Shown piece after piece: positions 25,305 through 34,564 of a stretch of 56,572 nt of DNA. The stretch spans positions 1-56,572 of the forward strand of contig CAAGIO010000020.1 in NCBI GenBank assembly GCA_900769945.1, written 5' to 3'. The notes under the pieces were generated by a model. The model searched no databases, was not told the DNA's origin, and saw nothing but the letters and a program-made list of their open reading frames with translations. This DNA is from Bacteroidales bacterium (lineage in GTDB: Bacteria; Bacteroidota; Bacteroidia; Bacteroidales; F082). The translations under genes were made by a program, and so were the position numbers. Positions within the stretch are counted from its first letter, which is position 1. Every line of letters begins with the position of its first letter.

Positions 25305-26270
25305 ATGATAGTAATCACTGGTGCAGCCGGTTTTATCGGAAGCGTTGTGGCAGGCAGCCTCAACCAAATTGGAAGAGAGGACCTCGTCCTTGTTGATGAC
25401 TTCTCAAAAAAAATTAAGGAAAGGAATTTCTGTAATAAGAAATGCCAACTGTTTCTTAAGAGAGAACGCCTTCACGAATGGCTGAAGGATAATCACTCAA
25501 AAGTGGATTTCATCGTTCATCTCGGCGCACGTACCGACACCACCGAGTTCGACTGGAATGTCTTCGCCGAGTTAAACGTGAATTATACCGAGAGACTATG
25601 GACGCTTTGTGCCGAATACTCTATCCCGTTGATTTATGCGTCCTCCGCCGCAACCTATGGCGGTGGCGAGTTCGGTTATGATGACAGTCATCAGGTGGTA
25701 GATAAACTCGTCCCCCTGAACCCTTACGGCCGCTCAAAAAATGAGATAGACAAATGGATACTCTCGCAGGAGAAATGCCCGCCTTTCTGGGCAGGCCTGA
25801 AGTTCTTTAACGTCTATGGCCCTAACGAATATCATAAAGGACGTATGGCATCGGTCATATTACACTCCTTCCACCAGATTCTTGATAATGGAGAGGTGAG
25901 GCTCTTCCGCTCCCATCGCCCCGATTTTGAAGACGGCAAACAGCTTCGCGATTTCGTCTATGTCAAAGATATCGCCTCCGTGATACTCTTCCTCATTGAA
26001 AGACGCCCGGAGAGCGGGTTGTATAATCTCGGCACCGGTAATGCTCGCTCTTTCTTCGACCTCGCAACAAACACCTTCTATGCCTTGAATAAGGAACCGA
26101 ACATCAAATTCATTGACACTCCTTTGGATATCAGGGATAAATATCAATATTTTACAGAGGCGAAGATGGATAAGTTACGTAATGCCGGATATGATAAGCC
26201 CTTCACATCACTCGAAGACGGAATAGCTGATTATGTGAAGAACTACCTCGTTCAGGATAAGACGTTCTGA
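25305..26270 (+). CDS. hldD: ADP-L-glycero-D-manno-heptose 6-epimerase
   Basis: HldD (RfaD) epimerises ADP-D-glycero- to ADP-L-glycero-beta-D-manno-heptose, the heptose donor for the LPS inner core. The 321-residue extended short-chain dehydrogenase has the NADP-binding TGAAGFIGS loop (5-13), HLGARTDTTE (about 72-81), SSAATYG (about 112-118), the catalytic YGRSK motif (about 139-143), and FFNVYGPNEYHKGRMAS (about 167-183) typical of HldD rather than other epimerases. It starts 3 bp after the rluD stop. The convergent merR gene follows after 12 bp. Confidence 0.94.
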   Translation: MIVITGAAGFIGSVVAGSLNQIGREDLVLVDDFSKKIKERNFCNKKCQLFLKRERLHEWLKDNHSKVDFIVHLGARTDTTEFDWNVFAELNVNYTERLWTLCAEYSIPLIYASSAATYGGGEFGYDDSHQVVDKLVPLNPYGRSKNEIDKWILSQEKCPPFWAGLKFFNVYGPNEYHKGRMASVILHSFHQILDNGEVRLFRSHRPDFEDGKQLRDFVYVKDIASVILFLIERRPESGLYNLGTGNARSFFDLATNTFYALNKEPNIKFIDTPLDIRDKYQYFTEAKMDKLRNAGYDKPFTSLEDGIADYVKNYLVQDKTF

Positions 26271-26282
26271 TAGGGGAGAGGA

Positions 26283-26639
26283 CTACTTCTTTATTTCTCT
26301 CAAACTTCTCTGTTTCTCCTCAAGTTGCTCGTCAATGTCGAGGAGGAATTTTTTTGCGTTATTTAGTGTGCGTATCATCAAGGCGTTTTCCTCAAGCTTG
26401 TCGAACTTGGTCTTCATCGCGTCTTTGGCCCCCTGAATGGTGTATCCTTTGACTTTCACAAGCTGGTAAATCACTTGGAGATAACGGAGGTCGCGCTCGG
26501 TGAACATGCGGTTGCCTTTGCTGCTCTTACGTGGACGAAGAACATCAAACTCGCTCTCCCAATACCTTATTGTAGAGGTGTTGACGTTGAACATCTCCGC
26601 CACTTCTCCAATCTTATAATATAACTTCTTTATCTCCAT
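26283..26639 (-). CDS. MerR-family transcriptional regulator
   Basis: A 118-residue protein with an N-terminal winged helix: YYKIGEVAEMFNVNTSTIRYWE (about 7-28), then the wing with NRMFTERDLRYL (about 43-54), followed by a helical part and a charged coiled coil at the C-terminus. It lacks a cysteine metal site, so it is not a typical metal sensor. Single-domain MerR proteins of this size are common in Bacteroidota and their targets are mostly unknown. It starts 3 bp after the M23 peptidase gene and is probably cotranscribed with it. Confidence 0.93.
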   Translation of the reverse strand: MEIKKLYYKIGEVAEMFNVNTSTIRYWESEFDVLRPRKSSKGNRMFTERDLRYLQVIYQLVKVKGYTIQGAKDAMKTKFDKLEENALMIRTLNNAKKFLLDIDEQLEEKQRSLREIKK

Positions 26640-26642
26640 GGG

Positions 26643-27614
26643 TTAATCCATTGTCAGCGACGGTCTTTGCGATAATTCAAGTATTGTCTCGTATTCTTTT
26701 GGAGTGAGGTCGTTGAAGAAGAAGTTCACAGGGTTTATTGCCTTGTTGTTCTTTATCACCTCATAATGAAGGTGTGGCGCTGTCGATTTCCCGCTGTTTC
26801 CGACTAAGGCTATCTTTTCGCCTCTCTTCACCTTCTGTCCTTTCTTTACCAAGGCCTTGCTGAGGTGAGCGTAGCGCGTCTTGTATCCGTAGCCATGGTT
26901 GATAACCACGTTGTTACCGTATCCGCCCTTGTTTTTCTCCACCTTCTCCACAACGCCGTCGCCGGAGCAATATATAGGTGTGCCTAATGGTGCGCTGAAG
27001 TCTATTCCTCCATGGAACTTCTGCACCTTATAAAAAGGGTCCGTCCTATATCCGTAGTGTGATGAGATTCGGTAGATGTCAACATTCCTTACAGGCATAA
27101 TGGCAGGGATACAGCTTAACATCTCCTTCTTGTTCTTCGCCATCTCGAAAACCTCATCGAACGACTTCGACTGTACATACAGCTGGCTCTCCAATATGTC
27201 AACTTTCTTGGCGGTGTTTGTCACCATATCGCTATTAATATATCCTGATAAGGCCTCGTAACGGTTCGTTCCCCCGTATCCTGCCTTGCGAATGGATGTC
27301 GGTATTGGCTCCGCCTCGAATATCATTCGGTAGATGTTGTCATCACGGTCCTGCATCTCGGAAAGCAGCTCATTGATGTTATATATCTTGTCATTTAAAA
27401 TCTCATACTGAATCTTAAGATATTCTATCTCCCTTGCCTGCATGCGCTCTTTGGGCGAACCTATCTGTCTCTCAATAAGATACATTAACCCGTAACCTAA
27501 TGCTACTGCCGAGAAGATAAAGATAAGCACCCTCCACGTTCTCTTTTTCCACGATGGTCGATATTCGTCGTAAGAGAGAGTCTGCGGATTATATGTATAT
27601 TTTTTTTCTGTCAT
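26643..27614 (-). CDS. M23 family peptidoglycan endopeptidase
   Basis: A 323-residue inner-membrane-anchored protein. A cytoplasmic N-terminus is followed by one transmembrane helix (about 26-46), a coiled-coil stretch (about 52-95) and a C-terminal LytM/M23 domain (about 180-300). The zinc and catalytic motifs are present: HGGIDFSAP (first His and Asp), then HLHYEV with the HxH pair. A full metal site means an active enzyme is expected, cutting peptide cross-links in the periplasm. The layout matches the widespread Bacteroidota protein upstream of a MerR gene and divergent from alaS. Confidence 0.93.
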   Translation of the reverse strand: MTEKKYTYNPQTLSYDEYRPSWKKRTWRVLIFIFSAVALGYGLMYLIERQIGSPKERMQAREIEYLKIQYEILNDKIYNINELLSEMQDRDDNIYRMIFEAEPIPTSIRKAGYGGTNRYEALSGYINSDMVTNTAKKVDILESQLYVQSKSFDEVFEMAKNKKEMLSCIPAIMPVRNVDIYRISSHYGYRTDPFYKVQKFHGGIDFSAPLGTPIYCSGDGVVEKVEKNKGGYGNNVVINHGYGYKTRYAHLSKALVKKGQKVKRGEKIALVGNSGKSTAPHLHYEVIKNNKAINPVNFFFNDLTPKEYETILELSQRPSLTMD

Positions 27615-27659
27615 AATTGATTTTTACAAAAAAATGAAGATTTTGTTTTATTAATGCGA

Positions 27660-27667
27660 CAAAAATA
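27660..27667 (-). promoter_or_regulatory. candidate -7 box of the M23-merR operon
   Basis: On the minus strand TATTTTTG (27667-27660) fits TAnnTTTG, 45 bp upstream of the M23 gene. No matching -33 TTG was found. Confidence 0.4.
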
Positions 27668-27678
27668 ATATTTTTTTA

Positions 27679-27686
27679 TAAATTTG
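27679..27686 (+). promoter_or_regulatory. -7 box of alaS
   Basis: TAAATTTG fits TAnnTTTG and lies 39 nt before the alaS start codon, which also argues against a TTG start at 27684. No matching -33 TTG was found. Confidence 0.5.
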
Positions 27687-27725
27687 CGTGTTTTATTCCA
27701 AAAAAAAATTGAAAATAATTTTTAT

Positions 27726-30350
27726 ATGAAAGCTAACGAGATTCGAAAGAAGTTTTTGGATTTTTTCCAGTCAAAACAGCATGTTGTTGTACCATCGGCA
27801 CCTATAGTTGTAAAGAATGACCCTACATTGATGTTCACTAATGCGGGTATGAACCAGTTTAAGGATGTCTTCCTTGGAAACAATCCTCGAAAGGCCGCGA
27901 GAGTTGCTGATATACAGAAGTGCCTGAGAGTCTCCGGTAAACATAATGACCTTGAGGAGGTTGGCCGCGACACATATCATCATACTATGTTCGAGATGAT
28001 GGGTAACTGGTCGTTTGGCGACTATTTCAAGAAAGAGGCTATCGCATGGGGCTGGGAGTTCCTTACCGATGTGATGCATATTGATAAGGACAGGCTTTAT
28101 GTCACTGTCTTCGGCGGTGATGAGAAAGACGGATTGTCGCCCGACACGGAGGCCTTCGAGTTCTGGAAAGAGCACGTTGACGAGTCGAGGATCATCTATG
28201 GCTCAAAGAAGGATAATTTCTGGGAGATGGGCGAGACGGGACCTTGCGGACCTTGCTCGGAGATCCATATAGATAATAGAGATGATGACGACCGTAAGGT
28301 TGTTGACGGCCGTGAACTTGTAAATAAGGATAATCCACAGGTGATTGAGATTTGGAACCTTGTCTTCATGCAGTATAACCGTCTCGCAAATGGCTCACTT
28401 GTTAATCTTCCCGCACATCATGTTGACACAGGTATGGGTTTTGAACGTCTTGTCCGTGTCATCCAAGGTAAGAAATCGAACTACGACACCGATGTGTTCA
28501 CCCCTATGCTTGACGAGATTTCAAGGTTGTCGGGCATCGCTTATGGTAAGGAAGAAAAGACCGATATCGCTATGCGCGTCGTCGCTGACCATGTGAGGGC
28601 GGTGAGCTTCGCTATCGCCGATGGACAACTGCCTTCAAACAATGGCGCCGGCTATGTTATTCGTCGTATCCTCCGACGCGCCGTCCGCTATGGATATACC
28701 TTCCTGAAGTTTAACGAGCCTTTCGTTTATAAACTCCTGCCCGTACTCGTAAATGATATGGGTGAACAATATCCTGAACTTGTAGCTCAACAGACAATGC
28801 TCTCTAAGGTCATCTTCGAAGAAGAAACATCATTCCTCAGAACATTGTCGCTGGGTATCAAACGCTTCGATAACTATGTCGAACAAAATAGCTCCTCAAA
28901 AGTCATTGATGGCGCATTCGCCTTCGAACTCTTTGACACCTTCGGATTCCCTATCGACCTTACAAACCTCATGGCAGAGGAAAAAGGCCTTGAAGTGGAT
29001 ATGGCCGGCTTTAACGCTAACCTCGAAGAACAGAAAAACCGCTCTCGTAAAGCCGCTGAGAAAATGTCTGGCGACTGGATAGAACTGATTCATGATAATA
29101 AGGCTACTCATTTCATGGGCTACGACACTTTGGAGTGTGAGGCTAATATCGTCAAGTTCAGAGAGGTCTCAGCTAAAGGTAAGACCCATTACGAAATTGT
29201 TCTTGATAAGACTCCTTTCTATGCTGAGATGGGAGGACAAGTTGGTGATAAAGGAGTGCTGATGTCTGATAATGAGACAATTAACGTTGTCAATACGGTG
29301 AAAGAAAATGACTTGAGCATTCATATCACCGATACTCTGCCTCTTAATCCTGAGACAGTGTTCACGGCTAAGGTTGATGAGACACGTCGTCTGAAGATTG
29401 AGGCGAACCATACCGCTACCCATCTGATGCACGCCGCCTTACGCCAAGTGCTCGGCTCCCATGTCGAACAGAAAGGCTCTCTCGTTGATGACGAACGCCT
29501 CCGTTTCGACTTCAGCCATTTCTCAAAGATGACTGACGAGGAGATAAAGAAGGTGGAGGAGATTGTCAATAACAAGATACGTGAGGACTTGCAGAACGAG
29601 ACCGCCGTCGATGTACCTATTGACGAGGCACGTAAGATGGGCGCAATGGCTCTGTTCGGAGAGAAATATGGTGATAATGTGCGCGTCGTCACTTTTGGTC
29701 ATGACTATTCGTGCGAGCTGTGCGGCGGAACTCATATCCCTTCAACAGGACGTATAGGAGCATTCAAAATCCTATCTGAAGGCGCAATAGCCGCTGGCGT
29801 CCGCCGTATCGAGGCTATCACCGGCGCTTCCGTCATCGAGTATCTTGATAATCAGATTGATACCATCAATAAGATTAAAACCGCAGTGAAATCATCAGGT
29901 GATGTCGTTAAAGCTATCGAGACTTTAATATCTCAAAATAACGCACTCCAGAAAAAAATTGACGCGATGATGCTCGCACAAGCCGTATCCTCCGCCAAAT
30001 CGCTGTGCAGCAACGCCACTGACTGGAATGGCCATAAACTCGTGAAGGCCCGCGTCGATGTTGATATGAACCAGCTGCGTAATATCGCCTCGGCATTGAA
30101 AGACATCGACTCTGAAATGGTCGCCGTGATGGGTGGCGTGGCCGATGGTAAACCAGCATTATGCCTCATGATTCCGCAGACACTTGTGAATGAAAAAGGT
30201 ATGGATGCCGGTGCTATTGTTAGAGAAGGCGCGAAACTTATTCAAGGTGGAGGCGGCGGACAAAAGACCCTCGCTACTGCCGGCGGTAAAAATCCTGACG
30301 CTATTGATAACGCTATTGATGTAATCGCTAACAAACTCTGTTCTCTATAA
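27726..30350 (+). CDS. alaS: alanyl-tRNA synthetase
   Basis: AlaS charges tRNA-Ala and edits mischarged Ser and Gly. From the ATG at 27726 the protein has 874 residues, normal for the family. It opens with class II motif 1 (EIRKKFLDFFQSKQHVVVPS), then TFTNAGMNQFKDVF-like sequence and GETGPCGPCSEIH. The editing domain carries the zinc ligands HTATHLMH and CELCGGTH. The C-terminal C-Ala domain ends with IQGGGGGQKTLATAGGK. The coding end overlaps the next start by 1 bp (TAATG). Confidence 0.98.
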   Translation: MKANEIRKKFLDFFQSKQHVVVPSAPIVVKNDPTLMFTNAGMNQFKDVFLGNNPRKAARVADIQKCLRVSGKHNDLEEVGRDTYHHTMFEMMGNWSFGDYFKKEAIAWGWEFLTDVMHIDKDRLYVTVFGGDEKDGLSPDTEAFEFWKEHVDESRIIYGSKKDNFWEMGETGPCGPCSEIHIDNRDDDDRKVVDGRELVNKDNPQVIEIWNLVFMQYNRLANGSLVNLPAHHVDTGMGFERLVRVIQGKKSNYDTDVFTPMLDEISRLSGIAYGKEEKTDIAMRVVADHVRAVSFAIADGQLPSNNGAGYVIRRILRRAVRYGYTFLKFNEPFVYKLLPVLVNDMGEQYPELVAQQTMLSKVIFEEETSFLRTLSLGIKRFDNYVEQNSSSKVIDGAFAFELFDTFGFPIDLTNLMAEEKGLEVDMAGFNANLEEQKNRSRKAAEKMSGDWIELIHDNKATHFMGYDTLECEANIVKFREVSAKGKTHYEIVLDKTPFYAEMGGQVGDKGVLMSDNETINVVNTVKENDLSIHITDTLPLNPETVFTAKVDETRRLKIEANHTATHLMHAALRQVLGSHVEQKGSLVDDERLRFDFSHFSKMTDEEIKKVEEIVNNKIREDLQNETAVDVPIDEARKMGAMALFGEKYGDNVRVVTFGHDYSCELCGGTHIPSTGRIGAFKILSEGAIAAGVRRIEAITGASVIEYLDNQIDTINKIKTAVKSSGDVVKAIETLISQNNALQKKIDAMMLAQAVSSAKSLCSNATDWNGHKLVKARVDVDMNQLRNIASALKDIDSEMVAVMGGVADGKPALCLMIPQTLVNEKGMDAGAIVREGAKLIQGGGGGQKTLATAGGKNPDAIDNAIDVIANKLCSL

Positions 30351-31069
30351 TGAAATTACTCAGGCTTATCGGCATTCTTTGTGCATCTTTTTTGCTGATG
30401 AATGCTTGTAAAAAATCTAATAGCGACTCCTTGTTCCTCCTCGGTAATGAAGACAACTATGTCTCGGTTGATGAGGTGTATCCTAAAGAATACCGCGAAA
30501 TTTGGTCGTCAGAACATTCTGGCTTCGACACAACTATGATGTATGACGGCTTCTTCCCACCTGACATTACCGGAAAATATTTTATCGATGGCATCGTGTC
30601 TTGGGGAAATGAAGTCAATGTTTTCGGTGACTATTCCTTGGAGATGGATTACTCCGACCCTTGGATTAAAAATAAAATGATTACTATCACCATCACCAAC
30701 CAGAGAAACAGTGTCGCATCCTTAGATGTTGAAATCTCTACAAACTCATCTTCAATGAAAGAACACTTTGATGAGGTGTATATCAATGGCGATGCCTCGA
30801 CAGGTAGTTTTGTCTTGTATTATAACTCTACATCCTCACAAGGCGATGGTACTGCTTACCATTATGGTAACATTATTAAAGGTGTCTTGGTCCCTGCAAA
30901 CTCTAATCCTTCCTACCCAAATGGCGGTATCGCAAAGATAGAAAAATGGCATGTCATCAAGAAGGTGGACTGCTCTATCCAAGGCATGCCTTATTGTCAG
31001 GAGGGTGGTCAAAGGGTCTATATCGATAAGAAACCTAACGGCGGATTCGCAGAAAGGATAGTGGAATGA
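30350..31069 (+). CDS. lipoprotein of unknown function
   Basis: A 239-residue protein with a lipoprotein signal: basic start, hydrophobic core and the lipobox LMNAC with Cys20, followed by KKSNSDS. The mature part is rich in Ser, Asn, Asp and Tyr, with strand-like alternation and several Cys near the end (VDCSIQGMPYCQEGG); I do not recognise the family. Its start overlaps the alaS stop and its stop overlaps the next gene by 4 bp, so all three should be translated from one message. It probably sits in the outer membrane and may act with the downstream barrel protein, which is inference from gene order. Confidence 0.85.
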   Translation: MKLLRLIGILCASFLLMNACKKSNSDSLFLLGNEDNYVSVDEVYPKEYREIWSSEHSGFDTTMMYDGFFPPDITGKYFIDGIVSWGNEVNVFGDYSLEMDYSDPWIKNKMITITITNQRNSVASLDVEISTNSSSMKEHFDEVYINGDASTGSFVLYYNSTSSQGDGTAYHYGNIIKGVLVPANSNPSYPNGGIAKIEKWHVIKKVDCSIQGMPYCQEGGQRVYIDKKPNGGFAERIVE

Positions 31070-31869
31070 GAAAGTTTTTATTACTTTTTGTATTAATATT
31101 AGCATCTTGCTATTTCTTACCTGCACAAAACTATGCGGCCTTTAGTGGTAAAGATAAGAAATTCAACGCTGTATTGGTTGGTTTGAAAGGAGGATACTCT
31201 TCTTATCACACTTCTTTCAGCGTGAACCCTTATTCTGATGCTGAATTTTTGAACGTGTCAAACTATGTCATCGCTGCTTTTGCCGAGTTCCCGATAAATA
31301 GTGTTTACGGTCTGTCTGTGTCGGCCGAAGCCGCCTTGGTTGAGCGAGGCTTTGACATCAAATACACCTTCAGGAATGTCTATGACTCTCAAGATGTCCT
31401 GAACGCCAAGTATTTGGATTTACGCATTCCTCTTACTTATCGTTTCTTCCCTTCAAAAGTGATAAATCCTTATCTCTTTGTCTCTCCGGAATTATGCTTC
31501 TGCTATGGAGGTGAAAATACCATGAATATCGGTGATTATCACTATGTCGTGGATATCAGCGAGTCGGATGCCGTCATTAATCCTATTGATTTAGGGCTCG
31601 CTTTTGGTGGTGGACTTAGATTTAATATCCCGATGAATGAGTATTATTTAGTGCTCAAATTAGATATGGCTTATCATCTTGGACTTCTGAACACTATTTC
31701 CAAGAAGGCGTTAAACGGCGACGTCTCCTACATCAATGTCAATGCAACAGGAGGTCAGCCACTCGGTTATCGCGGCAATAAGGGTTTTGAGGCCATGATT
31801 ACTTTAGGTTTCCCACTCATACACAAGGTTCAAGACGCATGCATGGGATTCGGTAACAGAAAGTATTGA
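31066..31869 (+). CDS. outer-membrane beta-barrel protein (PorT/OMP_b-brl-like)
   Basis: A 267-residue protein with a signal peptide probably cut after PAQ (about residue 21). The mature part has alternating hydrophobic strands typical of small eight-stranded barrels: VLVGLKGGYSSYHTSF, LDLRIPLTYRFFP, NPYLFVSPELCFCYGG, LGLAFGGGLRFNI. These match the PorT-like OMP_b-brl_2 pattern of Bacteroidota. The exact relation to the T9SS protein PorT is uncertain; many paralogues exist. LASC in the signal could be read as a lipobox, but the following PAQ site and barrel favour signal peptidase I. Its stop abuts the stop of the convergent gene with no gap. Confidence 0.85.
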   Translation: MRKFLLLFVLILASCYFLPAQNYAAFSGKDKKFNAVLVGLKGGYSSYHTSFSVNPYSDAEFLNVSNYVIAAFAEFPINSVYGLSVSAEAALVERGFDIKYTFRNVYDSQDVLNAKYLDLRIPLTYRFFPSKVINPYLFVSPELCFCYGGENTMNIGDYHYVVDISESDAVINPIDLGLAFGGGLRFNIPMNEYYLVLKLDMAYHLGLLNTISKKALNGDVSYINVNATGGQPLGYRGNKGFEAMITLGFPLIHKVQDACMGFGNRKY

Positions 31870-34557
31870 TTATCTTCTAAATAGAATCTTCCTTACCACT
31901 TGTGTGTCGTTAATGGAGATTCTTATGAAATAAACTCCGTCCGGCAGGTTCTTCATCGAGTATGATACTATGTCGGACGAGTTTGTTTTTATCTCGTCTG
32001 TCAGGAAACCATAGCTGTTGTAGATAGTGATGTTCATCGGGAGACAGACGCCGCCATCTCCGTAGCTGATGAACAGCTTGTCTTTCACCGGGTTAGGGAA
32101 GATTTTGATATTGCTTTCTAAAGTGTTCTCATCAACAAAGTATCCTTCCTGATATCCTTCTGTGTAGATGAATTTCTCTAAATAAGTGGTTCCGCACTTC
32201 GAGTCGATGATGCATTTCAGCAGAGCGTTGCCTTCCTCGTTGACGGAGACGGCCACCTGTGTCGAGTCTTCTGAGAGAATTGTAAAATTCCATGTGCTTC
32301 CTGAATTTGTGCTGTCAGCGACATGGTTTGGAGTGTCATAATATGAATAAATTTCCCATTTGTATGAAGGTACATCGCCCTCAATAGGCTCTGTAAGTCC
32401 CTCTATAGTATATTTGTAATAGTTCGGAATCATTCCAAAGCTTGGCTGCACAATGTCTTGACCTTCGAGGCTCGCATTGAGTGTGAAGTTCGAATAAACT
32501 TTGTCGATATGAAGAGACACTATGCTGTCGCAACCCAATTGTGTAGTGTAGGTGTGAGTGTAGATACCGGGATAACTGTAGAATTGACCGTTCCAATAGA
32601 AATTGTCGCATACTATCTCCGGTTTGAAGATGCTGTCGTAAGGGTATTCACATCCCGGCGTATAATGTATTCCTATATTTATTGTTTTGGTGACTGTATC
32701 AGAAAAGAATAACCCGTTCTCGTTAAGGGAAGAGATAATATATGTCACCTCGTGTGTGCCGTAATCGTTGAATACGTGCTTAGCTTCGTTGCCGTATGAT
32801 GTGGAGTTGTCATCGCTAAAATGCCATTCCCGATTGGTAATGAGGGAGTTATAGCCTTCTGGGAGAGTGTTTTCGGTTCCAAAGAATGTTGTCTCCTCTC
32901 CAAAGCATGTCGATTCATACTCGAAGTCAGCTACGGCTTCAATGGAGATAATATTTTTCACAGAGTTGTCTTCGCAAGAATATGTTGAGTTTTCTGTAGC
33001 GGCAGAGTATGTGACGTTGTATTCTCCCGGAATGCTGTAAGTGTGTGTCACTGTTTCACCTTCCACTGTTGGTGAGCCGTCACCGAAATCCCATATACGT
33101 TTGTTTATCATATCGTTATAACCAGCTGGAATTGTCTGCTCATTGTTTGAGAACACGAAAGTCATCGCTTCGTCGGTCTTTGATATGAAGAAGTCTGATG
33201 TTGTTTGAGGCAGAATCTCAATCTTTTGTGTGGAAATGTCTTCGCAAGAGTTGTATGCGTTTTCTGCTGCTACTGAATATGTTACGGTGTATTCACCAGG
33301 CGATTCGTAGTTATGTGTCACCACTTTGCCTTCCATCGTTGGCGAGCCGTCACCGAAATCCCACACACGTCTTGTTATTCTGTCATCGTAACCTTCCGGG
33401 GAGGTCTTTTCTTTTCCAAGGAAAACGGTAGCGTTGCCCGCGCAACCGGGTGAATATTCAAAATCTGCAACAGTGTTTGGCAGTATCTCGATGTCTATTG
33501 TCATAGGCTCGCTGGTTTGTTGACCCACAGTGATAGTACAAGAATACGTACCGCTATGTTCCATTGTCACGTTTGGAATGACAGGCTCTTGTTCATTCGA
33601 GGTGAACCCGTTAGGTCCTGTCCATGAATAAATAGCGTTACTAACATCTTGTGCTGATAATGTTAGAGTTCCTCCGTAACAAGGGTAGTTGCATTCGATG
33701 AGAGGCGGGAGTATCGAGCAGTCAGTTGTGCCATCTCCCGATGTCTTCTCAAAAGAAATGGTGCATGGCTGATTCGAGTAGTTCGTGATAATCAGAATGT
33801 AATACTCGCCTGTGGTGGCCGTGTTAGGGATTTCACAAATCTCGTGTGAGTTGCTTAAATAACTGCATGATACCACTTTATTGGCTGTTAATCCATCTGG
33901 ACAAGGCGCAAATGGGTCATCAAACGGACCCCAACAACAATAGTCTATGTCTTTTTGTGGATTACTTTCCATATCTATCAACATTCCTCCGGGATGATCT
34001 ATCCTCATATAATACCAAGCCGGATTGGGCTGAGAGTTAAGACATGCATAGTGTGGTCCCGGCTCTCCACTTCCTGCATTAACACCAGCCTCAAAGATGT
34101 ATAAGTCGTTGTCTGTGCAGAAAGGCTCGGAATTTTCACAAAGGTTGTTTATCCTGCCTTTATTATAAATCTCGCCCATCATTGAGGTGACTATCATCTC
34201 CGGTAACTCCGCTTTCCAAATGTGGAAATTCTCTCCTGCCTCCTCTTTCGACATACTTCTGAATGCATACGACTCTTCTTCACAGAACTGATTAAAAGAG
34301 TCCATAATGTCAAGCTTCTCATCATTGTCTTGTTTGCTGATAATGAAGAAACCATCTCTATCTGATGTGTTGATGTTAAAGCGTTCATCTAACAATATCG
34401 AATAGAGGAAGTGCATCCTTTGCTCGAAAGTGTTGATTTTTGTGATGTCAAGCACTATTTCATCGCACTTGTTCTCAACTTGATATATGTTGTTGTCCTG
34501 CGCTTTAATAAGATTTATTAGAAATAGTGCGGAAATTAGTAGAAATGTCTTCTTCAT
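31870..34557 (-). CDS. PKD-repeat T9SS surface protein
   Basis: From the ATG at 34557 the protein has 895 residues; an upstream in-frame start would add 11. It has a signal peptide (MKKTFLLISALFLINLIKAQ), an N-terminal region of about 280 residues including a Cys-rich part, an Ig-like domain (about 290-355: GGTLTLSAQ, HSGTYSCTI), and three related PKD domains (about 360-640), two with the hallmark WDFGDGSPT and one degenerate (WHFSDDNST). A further beta region precedes a T9SS type A sorting domain (IKIFPNPVKDKLFIS, LPDGVYFIRI). It is probably a surface or secreted binding protein. It lies 7 bp downstream of rdgB. Confidence 0.9.
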   Translation of the reverse strand: MKKTFLLISALFLINLIKAQDNNIYQVENKCDEIVLDITKINTFEQRMHFLYSILLDERFNINTSDRDGFFIISKQDNDEKLDIMDSFNQFCEEESYAFRSMSKEEAGENFHIWKAELPEMIVTSMMGEIYNKGRINNLCENSEPFCTDNDLYIFEAGVNAGSGEPGPHYACLNSQPNPAWYYMRIDHPGGMLIDMESNPQKDIDYCCWGPFDDPFAPCPDGLTANKVVSCSYLSNSHEICEIPNTATTGEYYILIITNYSNQPCTISFEKTSGDGTTDCSILPPLIECNYPCYGGTLTLSAQDVSNAIYSWTGPNGFTSNEQEPVIPNVTMEHSGTYSCTITVGQQTSEPMTIDIEILPNTVADFEYSPGCAGNATVFLGKEKTSPEGYDDRITRRVWDFGDGSPTMEGKVVTHNYESPGEYTVTYSVAAENAYNSCEDISTQKIEILPQTTSDFFISKTDEAMTFVFSNNEQTIPAGYNDMINKRIWDFGDGSPTVEGETVTHTYSIPGEYNVTYSAATENSTYSCEDNSVKNIISIEAVADFEYESTCFGEETTFFGTENTLPEGYNSLITNREWHFSDDNSTSYGNEAKHVFNDYGTHEVTYIISSLNENGLFFSDTVTKTINIGIHYTPGCEYPYDSIFKPEIVCDNFYWNGQFYSYPGIYTHTYTTQLGCDSIVSLHIDKVYSNFTLNASLEGQDIVQPSFGMIPNYYKYTIEGLTEPIEGDVPSYKWEIYSYYDTPNHVADSTNSGSTWNFTILSEDSTQVAVSVNEEGNALLKCIIDSKCGTTYLEKFIYTEGYQEGYFVDENTLESNIKIFPNPVKDKLFISYGDGGVCLPMNITIYNSYGFLTDEIKTNSSDIVSYSMKNLPDGVYFIRISINDTQVVRKILFRR

Positions 34558-34564
34558 AATGAGA

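Noticed and set aside
31066..31130. Lipoprotein signal in the barrel gene (LASC)
   Set aside because: The cysteine is followed by more hydrophobic residues and a good PAQ cleavage site, and the mature protein is a barrel.
31870..34557. Ice-binding or cell-adhesion function for the PKD protein
   Set aside because: PKD and Ig-like domains are shared by many secreted proteins; nothing in the sequence points to a specific ligand.
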